Below, one piece after another: positions 1 to 9,077 of a DNA stretch of 64,000 nucleotides. The first letter of the stretch is position 1; every line of letters starts with the position of its first letter. Source of the DNA: Bacteroidales bacterium. Its GTDB lineage: Bacteria; Bacteroidota; Bacteroidia; Bacteroidales; F082. The stretch lies in contig JANJUV010000017.1 in NCBI GenBank assembly GCA_024710405.1, positions 1 to 64,000 on the forward strand, written 5' to 3'. The notes below the pieces were generated by a model. The model had not been told where the DNA came from, did not search any database, and worked only from the letters and a program-made list of their open reading frames with translations. Made by a program: the position numbers and the translations under genes.

Positions 1-269
1 TTTTCAGGCAATCTGCCATTCACAGCCATCGCTGCCGGCACGCGCAGGCCGGCCACCGCACAACTTATCGGCAGTTGATCTTCAACATCACTGTTCATTG
101 ACATTGACAGGGGAATGATAGGATAAATAACAGTTAGTGTCACTTCACTTTTACCTGAATTCTTCATGGGTTGGGTGCGTGGGCAGGCACGAACAGCGGG
201 CCGGCGGCAGGGTGAATGTAAAAACAGCCGGAAATCCGGCAAAGCAGACCGCCCCTCAGCGGTTTGTTT

Positions 270-330
270 GTATAGCACAATACCACGATAAACTTCATTA
301 CTTTGAATCACAATTCGTATTGTGCTATAC
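270..330. repeat. 14-bp perfect inverted repeat, 33-nt spacer
   Basis: The arm gtatagcacaatac at 270-283 is exactly complementary to gtattgtgctatac at 317-330. The spacer is too long for an ordinary terminator and no T-run follows. Confidence 0.75.
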
Positions 331-397
331 ACTCTTTGCCCCGATTTCCGCTGTTTTTGCAGAGCGCGGGGATAGCTTTGTTCGTGCTGGATTTTTG

Positions 398-421
398 GTA
401 CTTTTCATCAGGGAAAAGTAC
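398..421. repeat. 9-bp stem hairpin
   Basis: The arm gtacttttc (398-406) pairs perfectly with gaaaagtac (413-421) around a 6-nt loop. It is the second of three consecutive hairpins in this gene-free stretch. Confidence 0.75.
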
Positions 422-456
422 AGAAAGAAAAGAATTGTTAGTAATCCTTCTCTTTT

Positions 457-478
457 CCTTTTGTCTTGATACAAAAGG
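457..478. repeat. 8-bp stem hairpin, Bacteroidota-type intergenic repeat
   Basis: The arm ccttttgt (457-464) pairs with acaaaagg (471-478) around a 6-nt loop. From memory, this core and the following aacaaaagatcaag tail recur between genes in many Bacteroidota genomes. That is recall, not a search result. Confidence 0.65.
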
Positions 479-663
479 AACAAAAGATCAAGCCTGCGCG
501 TGTCCCCCGCCCGCTCTGCCGGCTTGCTGAAAACACATCCCACCTGGTTTATCTGTTAGCCCGCAAAGGACGCAAAGTACTTCCCGAAGACCGCAAAGTT
601 GGTTTAGATCCGATGTGTTTAGTACTTTGATGTTTGTTAACAATTCTGAAACAACAGATTGTC

Positions 664-1713
664 TCAGGATTTCATCAGTGTGAACGAGAAGGTCGTTCCC
701 GAACCCAGTTTGCTGCGTACACTGATGTTACGGCGGTGTGCTTCGATAATGTGTTTTACGATGGCCAGCCCCAAACCTGTTCCTCCGGTATCGCGCGAGC
801 GTCCTTTGTCGGTACGGTAAAACCGCTCAAAAATACGTGGCAGGCTCTCTTCCGGTATGCCCGGGCCATTATCCTTGACTTCAAAGAGATAATTCTCGTC
901 CATGTCAAACACCTTGATAATAACTTTGTTGTTAGGCTTATCTCCGTATTTTATAGCGTTTTCGATCAGATTGATCAACACCTGTCTGATTCTTTTCTTG
1001 TCGGCCTGAACAAAAACCTGACGCTCGGTTTTGTTCTCAAATACCACCAGGGTGTTGTTTCTACGGGCTTTCATCTCCAGAAAATCGATCACATCACGTA
1101 CCAACTCACACATATCGAAACGCTGCATATTGAGTCTTAACTCTCCCGACTCAAGTTTTGAAATCTCTTCCAGGTCTTCCACTATGGCAATGAGCCTGTT
1201 GATACTTTTTTCGGTGCGCATCAGATAGTCCTTGTTGATGTTCGGGTCTTCGAGGCCACCATCGAGCAGGGTAAGGACATATCCCTGAATATTGAAAATG
1301 GGAGACTTAAGCTCGTGCGAGATATTACCGAGAAACTCACGCCGGTAGTCGGCCATTTTTTTCAGCTCTTCTATTTCGTTCTGCTGACCCGAAGTCCATT
1401 CTTGTACAGCCTGGCTGACCGAATCAATTGACTCGGCTTTTCGTGCAGTGCTTTTGGCAGTTCCATTACCGTCGCGCTGTTTGTGTATCGTCTTGTAAAT
1501 CAGTTTTATCTTTCGGTAAATGAATCTGTCCACAGCATATCGTGTAACCAGGAATGCCAGCAAAAACACTATGGCCGCCAGTGGCAGGAACATCCACAGG
1601 GAAGGTTCGCTGATGAATTGGCAGAACACCAAAAACAATGCTGATCCTCCGGCAGCAATTATTGCAGCTGTGCCAAGGGCCACATTACGTGTTTCTGCAA
1701 ATTTACCGGCCAT
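664..1713 (-). CDS. PhoR-like membrane sensor histidine kinase
   Basis: This 349-residue kinase is the likely partner of the response regulator encoded 5 bp upstream. Two hydrophobic segments (about 12-34 and 40-58) anchor it with almost no extracytoplasmic loop. A linker leads to HisKA with motif FLGNISHELKSP, phospho-acceptor His133. The ATPase domain follows, with an N-box (LINLIENAIKYG), a G1-type motif (DNGPGIP) and GTGLGLAIVK. The motif resembles PhoR of phosphate-responsive systems. The lack of a periplasmic sensor domain also fits PhoR-type kinases that sense through membrane or cytoplasmic partners. The ATG at 1713 is the only good start. The stimulus cannot be read from the sequence, and no pst/phoU genes are nearby. 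Confidence 0.92.
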   Translation of the reverse strand: MAGKFAETRNVALGTAAIIAAGGSALFLVFCQFISEPSLWMFLPLAAIVFLLAFLVTRYAVDRFIYRKIKLIYKTIHKQRDGNGTAKSTARKAESIDSVSQAVQEWTSGQQNEIEELKKMADYRREFLGNISHELKSPIFNIQGYVLTLLDGGLEDPNINKDYLMRTEKSINRLIAIVEDLEEISKLESGELRLNMQRFDMCELVRDVIDFLEMKARRNNTLVVFENKTERQVFVQADKKRIRQVLINLIENAIKYGDKPNNKVIIKVFDMDENYLFEVKDNGPGIPEESLPRIFERFYRTDKGRSRDTGGTGLGLAIVKHIIEAHRRNISVRSKLGSGTTFSFTLMKS

Positions 1714-1718
1714 GGTGA

Positions 1719-2402
1719 CTATATCTCAAATTTATAACCAACACCTTTAACGGTGCGTATATTATCGATACCAATTTTTTCCCTGATTTTACGCACGTGC
1801 ACATCAATGGTGCGGTCGCCCACAATCACATTATCGCCCCACACTCTGGAGAAAATCTCGTCCCGTGTAAACACTTTATTGGGTTTGGAGGCGAGCAGGC
1901 GCAGCAACTCGAACTCCTTTTTGGGAAGGGTGATCTCAACACCTCCCTTCACAACAATGAAACGTTCGGAGTCGATGACGAAATCATTCAGTGAGAGTGT
2001 TTCGGTGTGGCTCTGTTCGCCGCGGTATCTTCTTAATATTGCTTTAACACGGCTGATCAACAATTTTGGCTTGATGGGTTTGGTGATATAATCATCAGCT
2101 CCGGCGTCAAGTCCGGCAATCTGAGAATACTCTTCGGCACGGGCTGTGAGAAATACTACCAGTGAATTTTTCAGTGCCGGAATTTGTTTGATCTCTTCAC
2201 AGGCGGCAATACCATCCATTCCGGGCATCATCACATCAAGCACAATCAGGTGGGGCAGTTCTTCCACTGCTTTTACAACAGCTTCCTGACCACTTCCGGC
2301 AGTAGAAACATTGAAGCCTTCTTTGCGAAGATTATAGCTAAGAAATTCAAGAACATCCCGCTCGTCGTCCACAAGCAAAATGCGGTAGTTGGAAGCTTCC
2401 AT
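1719..2402 (-). CDS. OmpR/PhoB-family response regulator
   Basis: The protein has an N-terminal receiver domain (about residues 5-120) with the acidic pair DD (12-13), phospho-acceptor Asp56 in VLDVMMP, and the conserved Lys in ITKPIKP. A C-terminal winged-helix DNA-binding domain ends in VDVHVRKIREKI-type sequence and VKGVGYKF, typical of OmpR/PhoB regulators. The ATG at 2402 is preferred over an in-frame TTG two codons upstream. It is the first gene of a two-gene operon with the kinase that starts at 1713, and the only stand-alone response regulator in this window. Target genes are unknown. Confidence 0.93.
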   Translation of the reverse strand: MEASNYRILLVDDERDVLEFLSYNLRKEGFNVSTAGSGQEAVVKAVEELPHLIVLDVMMPGMDGIAACEEIKQIPALKNSLVVFLTARAEEYSQIAGLDAGADDYITKPIKPKLLISRVKAILRRYRGEQSHTETLSLNDFVIDSERFIVVKGGVEITLPKKEFELLRLLASKPNKVFTRDEIFSRVWGDNVIVGDRTIDVHVRKIREKIGIDNIRTVKGVGYKFEI

Positions 2403-2509
2403 AAGCAAACAATTTTTGTGCCTAAATTAGAATTTTTTTATATAACACACTTTATTTCAATGTGATTTTTACTTTATATTTATCCGGTCAAAAAACTAAT
2501 CTGGTTCTT

Positions 2510-3130
2510 ATGAAGTATTATTTTACCCTGTCAATCATACTCCTGTTTGCTACTGTTTCACAGGCACAACCCTTTGCCGGTGGTTTCAAGGCCGGCCTTG
2601 CCGCCACTCAGGTAGCCGGCGACACCTACGGAGGCTACAACAAAGCCGGGCTACAGGCGGGTTTTTTTGTGCGGCTTGAAGTCACGGATCAATGGTTTAT
2701 GAATATGGAACTTGCCTTTGTACAGAAAGGCTCGCGATTTAACCCAAACCCCGAACTGCCCGAACGCAATGCTTATCTGCTGCGTCTCAGCTATGCCGAA
2801 CTGCCGCTTACCATAAACTTCAGAAAAGGCCGCTGGTCACTGGGTGCAGGACTCTCGGCCGACATTCTGCTGCATCATTATGAAGAAGTAAACTATATGG
2901 AAGTGGAAACCAATGACTGGCGCAACCTCTGCCTGAACAGCATCGTGGGGGTGCAGTACCAACTGAATAAAAAATGGGCAATTGACTTCCGAACGGTTAA
3001 TTCCATTACATCCATCAGAAAAAATGCAGTACCCGGAAGTGTGCGCCGCTATGAACGCGGCTTCGGACAATACAACGACGGGCTGATCCTTTCGCTGCAC
3101 TACACTATACTGCCTTCGGCAAAGCGATGA
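2510..3130 (+). CDS. outer-membrane beta-barrel protein, PorT-like family
   Basis: The ATG at 2510 gives a clean signal peptide (MKYYFTLSIILLFATVSQAQ) with cleavage after the AQ. The longer open frame from 2462 would add a non-signal leader. The mature part of about 186 residues alternates hydrophobic and polar residues with many aromatics (for example AGLQAGFFVRLEV, YAELPLTINF, LSLHYTIL), as in the small eight-strand outer-membrane barrels of Bacteroidota (OMP_b-brl family). It stands alone, divergent from the two-component pair. It could be a structural barrel or a small porin, and no substrate can be inferred. Confidence 0.75.
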   Translation: MKYYFTLSIILLFATVSQAQPFAGGFKAGLAATQVAGDTYGGYNKAGLQAGFFVRLEVTDQWFMNMELAFVQKGSRFNPNPELPERNAYLLRLSYAELPLTINFRKGRWSLGAGLSADILLHHYEEVNYMEVETNDWRNLCLNSIVGVQYQLNKKWAIDFRTVNSITSIRKNAVPGSVRRYERGFGQYNDGLILSLHYTILPSAKR

Positions 3131-3207
3131 CAACAGATCGTTTCAGGCAACATTATTCTCTTAAGCACAAATCGTTAACAGATTTTCCTGTTCATCACAC
3201 AAATATC

Positions 3208-3238
3208 TTGATCTTCCCCTGTGGAATTCGTAACTTTG
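3208..3238 (+). promoter_or_regulatory. Bacteroidota-type promoter
   Basis: TTG at 3208-3210 and TAACTTTG at 3231-3238 are 20 bp apart and match the -33/-7 consensus of the primary Bacteroidota sigma factor. The start codon of the next gene lies at 3282. Confidence 0.6.
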
Positions 3239-3281
3239 ATATTTGTTTGTTTATAACTGATTGTCGTAAAACTGTAATGCC

Positions 3282-3671
3282 ATGAAAAACCCAAACACAA
3301 TATTTCATTGGATTCCCCGAATACTGTGCATGTTAGCTATATTGTTTGTCAGCATGTTTGCCCTCGATGCATTTGACCCTGCTCTTAGTCTGCAAAAACA
3401 AATCCTTGCATTTCTCATACATTTGCTCCCCTCTTTTGTCCTGTTGATCTTTCTGCTCATTGCCTGGAAACATGAACTGACCGGAGGCATTGTTTTTATT
3501 GCTTTGGGGACAATTCTCAGCCCGATTATTTTTATGCATAATTACAACATGAATCATTCCATTAGCATGAGCATTGGTATCATTCTGATAATCACCATCC
3601 CCTTCGTGATTGTGGGCCTGCTTTTTCTGATCAGTTACCGAATAAGGAGTAAGAAATCAATAATCACATAA
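3282..3671 (+). CDS. small four-helix membrane protein, unknown function
   Basis: This 129-residue protein is dominated by four hydrophobic segments (about 10-30, 40-60, 66-84 and 95-120) with short polar turns and ends in a basic tail (SYRIRSKKS), suggesting a cytoplasmic C-terminus. I recognise it only as the kind of small uncharacterised (DUF) membrane protein common in Bacteroidota. It has its own promoter and is followed 36 bp later by the SMP-30-like gene, so the two may be co-transcribed. No catalytic motif is visible. Confidence 0.7.
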   Translation: MKNPNTIFHWIPRILCMLAILFVSMFALDAFDPALSLQKQILAFLIHLLPSFVLLIFLLIAWKHELTGGIVFIALGTILSPIIFMHNYNMNHSISMSIGIILIITIPFVIVGLLFLISYRIRSKKSIIT

Positions 3672-3707
3672 AAGCTGCTTAAAACAACAATTTCTTAAAC
3701 ACAGACC

Positions 3708-4748
3708 ATGAAAATTAATGCTCTTTCGATTCCGTTTATTATAACTTTCTGCATGATTTCCTGCACCTTCAGTACCGGAAATCCTGATCAGGAGCAAAAA
3801 ACCAATGATCCTTCAACGAAACTTTTTGCTGTTGAAATTTATGATTCAAGCGCACTGGAAATCATTTCTCCGGATGCACGTATTGAACTATTGGCCAATG
3901 GATTCTTGTGGTCCGAAGGTCCCTTGTGGTTAGATGAATTGCAGTCGCTGATTTTTTCCGATGTTCCTGCCAATAAGATTTACATCTGGAACGAAAAGGA
4001 CAGTCTTGGTGTGTATTTGGAGCCATCGGGCCATACAGACGCAGAGAATATTAATTCGGGTGAGGGTTCCAATGGTTTGATGCTCGACATGAACAAGCAG
4101 TTGCTTCTGTGCCAGCATGGCGACAGGCGCATCGCCCGGATGGATGCACCACTAATCGCTCCTCAGGCAACATTTACAACCGTTGCAGACAATTTCAGCG
4201 ACAAAACGTTTAACAGCCCCAACGATTTTGTTGCTGACCAAAATGGTAATATCTATTTTACAGATCCTCCCTATGGCCGGCCGGAGAACAAAACAGGCGA
4301 GATTGGTTTCAATGGAGTGTTTAAAGTTAGCACTGAACAGCAAGTTACCCTGCTGACCGACACCCTGACCTGGCCAAATGGAATTGCGTTGTCGCTTGAC
4401 CAAAAAACGCTGTACATCAATCAATCAGACCGAAATAATCCGGTTTTATACAGCTATGAAATCACAGCAGACGGATTGCTCACCAACGGACGAATTTTGT
4501 TTGACTTTATATCGCTGTCAAAAACATTTAAAGGATTACCTGACGGATTAAAGGTACACAGAAGCGGCAACATCTTTGCAACGGGTCCGGGCGGGGTGCA
4601 TTTAATCAGTCCTGACGGCAAACACCTTGCTGCGGTTAAAACCGGAAAAGCAACCGCCAACTGCGCTTTTGACACAGAACAGGAATACCTGTATATGACC
4701 ACAACGGATATGTTGCTGCGGGTCAGGTTGCGCCAGAACCAACAGTAA
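3708..4748 (+). CDS. SMP-30/gluconolactonase-like lipoprotein
   Basis: The N-terminus has a hydrophobic signal ending in a lipobox (FCMISC, Cys19), so it is probably a lipid-anchored envelope protein. The body is a six-bladed beta-propeller of the SMP-30/gluconolactonase/LRE class: SEGPLWLDELQSLIFSDVP near residue 70, NSPNDFVAD with FTDPPYG near 170, WPNGIALS near 224 and PDGLKVH near 280. These carry the Glu and Asn/Asp residues that bind the divalent metal in the family. Family members hydrolyse sugar lactones or related esters. The true substrate is not evident, and no sugar-acid pathway genes are adjacent. Confidence 0.85.
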   Translation: MKINALSIPFIITFCMISCTFSTGNPDQEQKTNDPSTKLFAVEIYDSSALEIISPDARIELLANGFLWSEGPLWLDELQSLIFSDVPANKIYIWNEKDSLGVYLEPSGHTDAENINSGEGSNGLMLDMNKQLLLCQHGDRRIARMDAPLIAPQATFTTVADNFSDKTFNSPNDFVADQNGNIYFTDPPYGRPENKTGEIGFNGVFKVSTEQQVTLLTDTLTWPNGIALSLDQKTLYINQSDRNNPVLYSYEITADGLLTNGRILFDFISLSKTFKGLPDGLKVHRSGNIFATGPGGVHLISPDGKHLAAVKTGKATANCAFDTEQEYLYMTTTDMLLRVRLRQNQQ

Positions 4749-4756
4749 TTTGGTTA

Positions 4757-5689
4757 TTATTCCTCTTTCAGAAAATCAATATTTCTTTTCAGTCCTTTAA
4801 AGCCGGTGCGTTGCACTGCTGAGTCGGCAAACAGTTCATCAAACAATTGCTCATCCATTTGTTCCCAGTCTCTTTTTGTCATATGTGCCAGTTTGCTGCC
4901 GGCTTTAAATTCCGGTACATTGTGCGCAACTGAAAAGCTGTTCCAGGGGCACACTTCCTGACAAATATCGCAACCGAAAATCCAGTTGTCAAACTTAGGT
5001 TTCAGCCTTGCAGGCAGTTCGCCCCTGTGTTCTATAGTCAGGTAAGAAATGCATTTGCGTGCGTCGAGTATATGTGCATCCACCAAAGCACCTGTCGGAC
5101 AGGCATCGATACACCGGCGGCATGTTCCACAATAGTCGGTAACCGCAACAGGTTCTGAGTCAACTTCGAGTGAGGTAATGATATGTCCTATAAACAAAAA
5201 CGAACCTTTGCGGGGATGGATAAGGCATGTGTTTTTACCGATGAAACCCAGTCCGCTTTTGTGTGCCCATGCACGGTCTAGCACAGGAGCTGAGTCGGTG
5301 AACACACGTGCCGTAACAGGCCCTGTGCGTTCAGTGATCAGCAGCAGTAAATGCCGGAGTTTATCTCTGATTAAGGTGTGATAGTCTCTGCCATAAGCAT
5401 ATCTGGACACTTTATAGCTTTGTGCATCGGGGAGGGAAGCCGCCGGAAAATAGTTCAGGAGCACCGAGATCACCGTGCGTGCCCCTTCCATGAGCAAGGT
5501 AGGGTCATAACGTTTCCCGCGATTACGTTCGAGGTAGGACATTTCGCCCTGATAGCCTTTTTTGAGCCACGCCTCCATCAGGCCGGCATGGTCGTCGAGG
5601 CGTGCGGCAGGCGACAGACCACAAGCATCAAAACCTGCCTGAGCGGCAAGCAGTTTAATTTCGTCGGCTGTGATTGCTGGCTTATTCAT
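4757..5689 (-). CDS. queG: epoxyqueuosine reductase
   Basis: QueG reduces epoxyqueuosine in tRNA to queuosine, using cobalamin and two [4Fe-4S] clusters. The sequence shows the ferredoxin motif [17 protein letters not shown] and the second cluster motif [13 protein letters not shown], each ending in CP. The N-terminal half has the family's [10 protein letters not shown] and [11 protein letters not shown], including the segment with the catalytic Asp region [22 protein letters not shown]. The ATG at 5689 gives the usual length of about 310 residues. It overlaps the ruvB stop codon by 8 bp (ATGAATAA), implying translational coupling. An open frame extends upstream inside ruvB, but the ATG at 5689 aligns best with the family. 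Confidence 0.95.
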   Translation of the reverse strand: MNKPAITADEIKLLAAQAGFDACGLSPAARLDDHAGLMEAWLKKGYQGEMSYLERNRGKRYDPTLLMEGARTVISVLLNYFPAASLPDAQSYKVSRYAYGRDYHTLIRDKLRHLLLLITERTGPVTARVFTDSAPVLDRAWAHKSGLGFIGKNTCLIHPRKGSFLFIGHIITSLEVDSEPVAVTDYCGTCRRCIDACPTGALVDAHILDARKCISYLTIEHRGELPARLKPKFDNWIFGCDICQEVCPWNSFSVAHNVPEFKAGSKLAHMTKRDWEQMDEQLFDELFADSAVQRTGFKGLKRNIDFLKEE

Positions 5690-6725
5690 GCTGGGGCTGA
5701 TCCCCGAACAGTTCACCCTGGCGTGCGGGGTTCACTCTGCCCAAGTGCTTGTAGGCTGATTCCGTAACTTCTCGTCCCCGCGGTGTGCGCATCAGGTAAC
5801 CCTCCTGAATCAGGAATGGTTCATAGACCTCCTCAATGGTACCCGCTTCTTCGCCGACGGCAGTGGCGATTGTATTGATTCCCACCGGGCCTCCACGGAA
5901 TTTATCAATGATGGTGGACAGTATGCGGTTGTCCATCTCATCCAGGCCATGCCTGTCGACGTTGAGTGCCTCCAGAGCCATACGTGATATCTCCATGTCG
6001 ATGCTGCCGTTGCCTTTGATCTGGGCAAAGTCGCGCACACGACGCAGCAAGAGGTTGGCTATGCGTGGGGTGCCCCGGCTGCGGCGTGCAATTTCGGTTG
6101 CAGCATCATCTGCAATAGCTACCCTCAAAATCGAAGCAGAGCGTCGAATAATGCCAGAAAGAGTTGCAGCATCATAGTAGGAAAGACGTGCATTGATCCC
6201 AAAACGCGACCTGAGTGGGGAGGTGAGCAGCCCACTTCGTGTGGTGGCTCCAATGAGCGTAAAAGGGTTGAGTTTTATCTGCACACTTCGGGCGTTGGGG
6301 CCTGTTTCGATCATGATGTCGATGCGAAAATCTTCCATTGCTGAATACAAGTACTCTTCAACAACGGCACTTAACCGATGGATTTCGTCGATAAAAAGCA
6401 CATCGTTCGGTTCCAGATTGGTGAGCAGGCCCGCAAGGTCGCCCGGCTTGTCGAGCACAGGACCTGAAGTAATCCGGATGTTCACACCGAGTTCGTTGGC
6501 AATGATATGCGACAGGGTGGTTTTGCCCAAACCAGGAGGGCCGTGCAACAGCACGTGGTCGAGCGCTTCTCCGCGAAGAGAAGCTGCCCTGACAAAAATG
6601 CGCAGATTGTCAACAACCTTTTCCTGACCGGCAAAACTGGCAAAAGCATCAGGCCGCAAGGCATTCTCAAGCTCTTTTTCAGCTTTGCTCAGGTTACGGC
6701 TTTCGGCATCCAGGTTACTGTTCAT
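5682..6725 (-). CDS. ruvB: Holliday junction DNA helicase subunit RuvB
   Basis: RuvB is the AAA+ motor that drives branch migration of Holliday junctions together with RuvA. Visible features are the N-terminal motif [15 protein letters not shown], Walker [10 protein letters not shown], Walker [10 protein letters not shown], sensor and arginine-finger regions ([18 protein letters not shown]), and a C-terminal winged helix ending [21 protein letters not shown]. Length (347) is normal. It overlaps queG by 8 bp and is first in that operon. ruvA and ruvC are not in the window. Confidence 0.98.
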   Translation of the reverse strand: MNSNLDAESRNLSKAEKELENALRPDAFASFAGQEKVVDNLRIFVRAASLRGEALDHVLLHGPPGLGKTTLSHIIANELGVNIRITSGPVLDKPGDLAGLLTNLEPNDVLFIDEIHRLSAVVEEYLYSAMEDFRIDIMIETGPNARSVQIKLNPFTLIGATTRSGLLTSPLRSRFGINARLSYYDAATLSGIIRRSASILRVAIADDAATEIARRSRGTPRIANLLLRRVRDFAQIKGNGSIDMEISRMALEALNVDRHGLDEMDNRILSTIIDKFRGGPVGINTIATAVGEEAGTIEEVYEPFLIQEGYLMRTPRGREVTESAYKHLGRVNPARQGELFGDQPQHE

Positions 6726-6876
6726 CAGGTTTAAGGCTTAACTTACAAATGTACGAAAATCTGTTTGTCCGTAATCATGAAAAAAAACTTGCATTTTTGA
6801 AAATATTGCCTAAATTAGCTTCGATTTGTGCCCTGACTGTTCCGAGGCCCGAATGAACCAACCGCAGCCAGACACA

Positions 6877-6900
6877 ACATAGCATTATAGTATGCTATGT
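6877..6900. promoter_or_regulatory. 9-bp palindrome immediately upstream of usp operon
   Basis: ACATAGCAT (6877-6885) and ATGCTATGT (6892-6900) are perfect inverted copies with a 6-nt AT-rich centre, ending 17 bp before the ATG at 6918. The symmetry and position suit a dimeric repressor or activator site, or a 5'-UTR hairpin. No T-run follows, so it is not a terminator. Confidence 0.5.
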
Positions 6901-6917
6901 AACTAAATATTAAAGAC

Positions 6918-7751
6918 ATGAAACAGTTGCTGGTAGCCTTTGACTTTTCCCACAATGCCCATACTGCATTGAATTATGCCATCAACTTTGCCAACAAAAC
7001 ACGCTCCCCTTTGGGGCTGGTGTGGGTCGACAGTTCGCACACCCCCGACAATCTGCTCAATATTGACTACGAACTCCGGATTGAAATCAAAGATCATTTT
7101 CAGGAAATTGAGCAGAAATACGGCCCTATGCTGGAGCACGGCAAACTCGAGGTTATCCTTCGCAAGGGAAAGGTTTACAACGAATTAGCAATGGTAGCAC
7201 GCAAGCTCGATGCAGACATTATCTTTGCAGGAACGCACGGTGTTAGTGGGTACGAGCAATATTGGATCGGCAGCAATGCCTACCGTATTGTGACCAATGC
7301 ACCCTGCCCGGTGATCACCATCAGAGGTGATTACGAATGCAGGGGCTGTGTCAGAAAAATCCTTTTGCCCATCGACAGCACAGCCGAAACCAAACAAAAG
7401 CTTCCGTTTGCCGCAGGAATTGCCGGATTCTTTGATGCTGAAGTACATCTGCTTGTGCTCTACAGCAGCCCGATCAGTGTAATCAGGAAAAGGATGTACT
7501 CCTATGCCGAAGATGCCAGTAAGTTTCTGGAAGAAAAAGGCATAAAACACATCATCAAGGAATTGGAATCGGACAAGATCAGCAGCGCCATTCTGGATTA
7601 TGCCACTGAAATTGATGCAGACCTTATCAGTATCATGACTGAGCAGGGAACAACAACTGCACATAAATTTCTGGGGCCTTATGCACAACAACTCATCAAT
7701 AATTCAGTTGTGCCTGTATTGAGCATTCAATCAGGTCAACACGAGCTATAA
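6918..7751 (+). CDS. tandem-domain universal stress protein
   Basis: This 277-residue UspA-family protein has two Usp domains. Domain 1 (about 1-145) begins KQLLVAFDFSHNA and carries the nucleotide-binding signature GTHGVSG-(x)-GSNAYRIV, ending with CPVITIRG. Domain 2 (about 152-275) begins KILLPIDSTAETKQ but its signature is degenerate, so it may bind no ATP. Such proteins are soluble, often dimeric, stress-associated factors. It is the first gene of a compact operon with the SPOR gene (2-bp gap) and a second usp. A palindrome sits just before its start. Confidence 0.93.
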   Translation: MKQLLVAFDFSHNAHTALNYAINFANKTRSPLGLVWVDSSHTPDNLLNIDYELRIEIKDHFQEIEQKYGPMLEHGKLEVILRKGKVYNELAMVARKLDADIIFAGTHGVSGYEQYWIGSNAYRIVTNAPCPVITIRGDYECRGCVRKILLPIDSTAETKQKLPFAAGIAGFFDAEVHLLVLYSSPISVIRKRMYSYAEDASKFLEEKGIKHIIKELESDKISSAILDYATEIDADLISIMTEQGTTTAHKFLGPYAQQLINNSVVPVLSIQSGQHEL

Positions 7752-7753
7752 AA

Positions 7754-8194
7754 ATGAAATATCTGATTATCATCGGTTTGCTTTTTAATTCGCTGACATC
7801 TGCCGGCCAGTCTGAAGATGTTCGTACAGGCATAGTCATCATCCATCAGGACGCACGGGTGGACAGCCTGCTCGAGGCACGGAAAAAACTTGGCCCGCTC
7901 TACAGCCAACTGGAGGGATTCAGGGTCCAGATTTTCATGGAGTCGGGCAACACTGCTGTGCAACAGGCTGAATCAATTATCCGAACCTTCAGGGAAGAGT
8001 TTCCTGATGTTCCTGCTTATCTGAGTTTCGGACAACCCTACTACCGCATCCGTGTGGGCGATTTCCGCAACCGCATCGAAGCCGAAGGTTTCCTCAGAAA
8101 TGTTATCGGACGTTACAATCAGGCCTTTGTTGTCAGAGAACGTATTAATTCACCTACATTAAAGAATTTCTCCATTCAAAACCAAGATCTATGA
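7754..8194 (+). CDS. exported SPOR-domain protein
   Basis: This 146-residue protein has a signal peptide (MKYLIIIGLLFNSLTSAGQ), a short linker and a C-terminal SPOR domain (about 55-132: GFRVQIFMESGN, QAESIIRTFREEFPDVP, YYRIRVGDFRNRIEAEGFL). SPOR domains bind denuded peptidoglycan at division septa. The size fits a minimal secreted SPOR protein. It sits between two cytoplasmic usp genes, 2 bp after the first and sharing ATGA with the second, so it is very probably co-expressed with them. The functional reason for this pairing is not obvious. Confidence 0.88.
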   Translation: MKYLIIIGLLFNSLTSAGQSEDVRTGIVIIHQDARVDSLLEARKKLGPLYSQLEGFRVQIFMESGNTAVQQAESIIRTFREEFPDVPAYLSFGQPYYRIRVGDFRNRIEAEGFLRNVIGRYNQAFVVRERINSPTLKNFSIQNQDL

Positions 8195-9042
8195 AAAAGA
8201 CCATTTTGGTCGGAATTGATTTTTCCGACTGTTCCATCAACGCGCTGGAGCATGCGCTGACCATAGCCGATAAGGCTGAAGCAAATGTTGTGATGGTTTG
8301 GGTGAACCGCCCCGACAACAGCAAAGAGATTTTTACCACTGAACCTGAAGACCTTCTTGGGGAGGTCAACAGAAGGTTTAATCAGTTGATTGAAAAATAC
8401 AAATACGGCCTTGAAAAAGGAAGCATTACCTATATGATCAGAAAAGGCAAGGTTTATCAGGAAATTGTAAAGGCCGCAGACGAATTGGATGTATTCCTGA
8501 TTGTGATAGGCACACATGGTTCATCGGGCTTCGAAGAGTTCTGGATCGGCAGCAACGCCAACAGAATTGTAACTGCTACCCAAAGGCCGATCATCACCAT
8601 CAGGGGAGGTGTTGATATCAATCGTACACTTACACGTGTTGTGATGCCATTGGACAGCACTGTCGAAAGCCGTCAGAAGGTTCCATTGACCGCACTGCTT
8701 GCCAAATATTTCGATGCTGAAATACATGTGCTTGCCATGCATACTACCATTGTGGATGAAGTAAGGGCAAGGGTTTCCGAATATGTGAAACAGGTGGAGT
8801 ATTATCTCACAGAGAACGAGGTTAAATTTCACACCGAAGAAATTGAAGCCGATAACATCACCGATGCTACCATTGACTATGCCACCAGAGTAAATGCAAA
8901 CCTGATCAGCATTACCGATGAGCAGGAAACGACAACAGCGAATCTTTGGCTGGGGCCATATGCACAGCAGATGGTAAACCACTCTCCTATCCCGGTACTT
9001 TGTGTGCACGCCAAAGACCTTGTGGTTGGCATGAGCATGTGA
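8191..9042 (+). CDS. tandem-domain universal stress protein
   Basis: This 283-residue paralogue of the usp gene at 6918 has the same architecture: domain 1 begins KTILVGIDFSDCS and has GTHGSSGFEEFWIGSNANRIV, and domain 2 begins RVVMPLDSTVESRQ and lacks a full nucleotide-binding signature. The two genes appear to derive from a duplication that now flanks the SPOR gene. Its start codon overlaps the SPOR stop codon (ATGA), indicating coupled translation. A terminator hairpin follows at 9078. Confidence 0.93.
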   Translation: MKKTILVGIDFSDCSINALEHALTIADKAEANVVMVWVNRPDNSKEIFTTEPEDLLGEVNRRFNQLIEKYKYGLEKGSITYMIRKGKVYQEIVKAADELDVFLIVIGTHGSSGFEEFWIGSNANRIVTATQRPIITIRGGVDINRTLTRVVMPLDSTVESRQKVPLTALLAKYFDAEIHVLAMHTTIVDEVRARVSEYVKQVEYYLTENEVKFHTEEIEADNITDATIDYATRVNANLISITDEQETTTANLWLGPYAQQMVNHSPIPVLCVHAKDLVVGMSM

Positions 9043-9077
9043 GGCTGATCAGGAATCAGAACAGCTGATGATTTTAA

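Larger units (their letters stand above)
1..663. other. non-coding 5' region with hairpin repeats
   Basis: No convincing gene is visible. The short open frames here lack domain-like sequence and overlap each other. The stretch holds three perfect inverted repeats (270-330, 398-421, 457-478) and, at about 560-605, degenerate CGCAAAG-type repeats similar in style to those at 51.4-51.8 kb. It lies downstream of the kinase gene that ends at 664, so it does not look like a promoter region for anything in the window. Confidence 0.6.

Noticed and set aside
137-469. Open frame of 110 codons at the left edge
   Set aside because: It crosses two of the inverted repeats, has no recognisable domain or signal, and overlaps another open frame in the opposite direction.
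664-2402. Phosphate-starvation PhoR/PhoB proper
   Set aside because: The domain layout matches, but there are no pst, phoU or phosphatase genes nearby to justify the specific assignment, so only the family is given.
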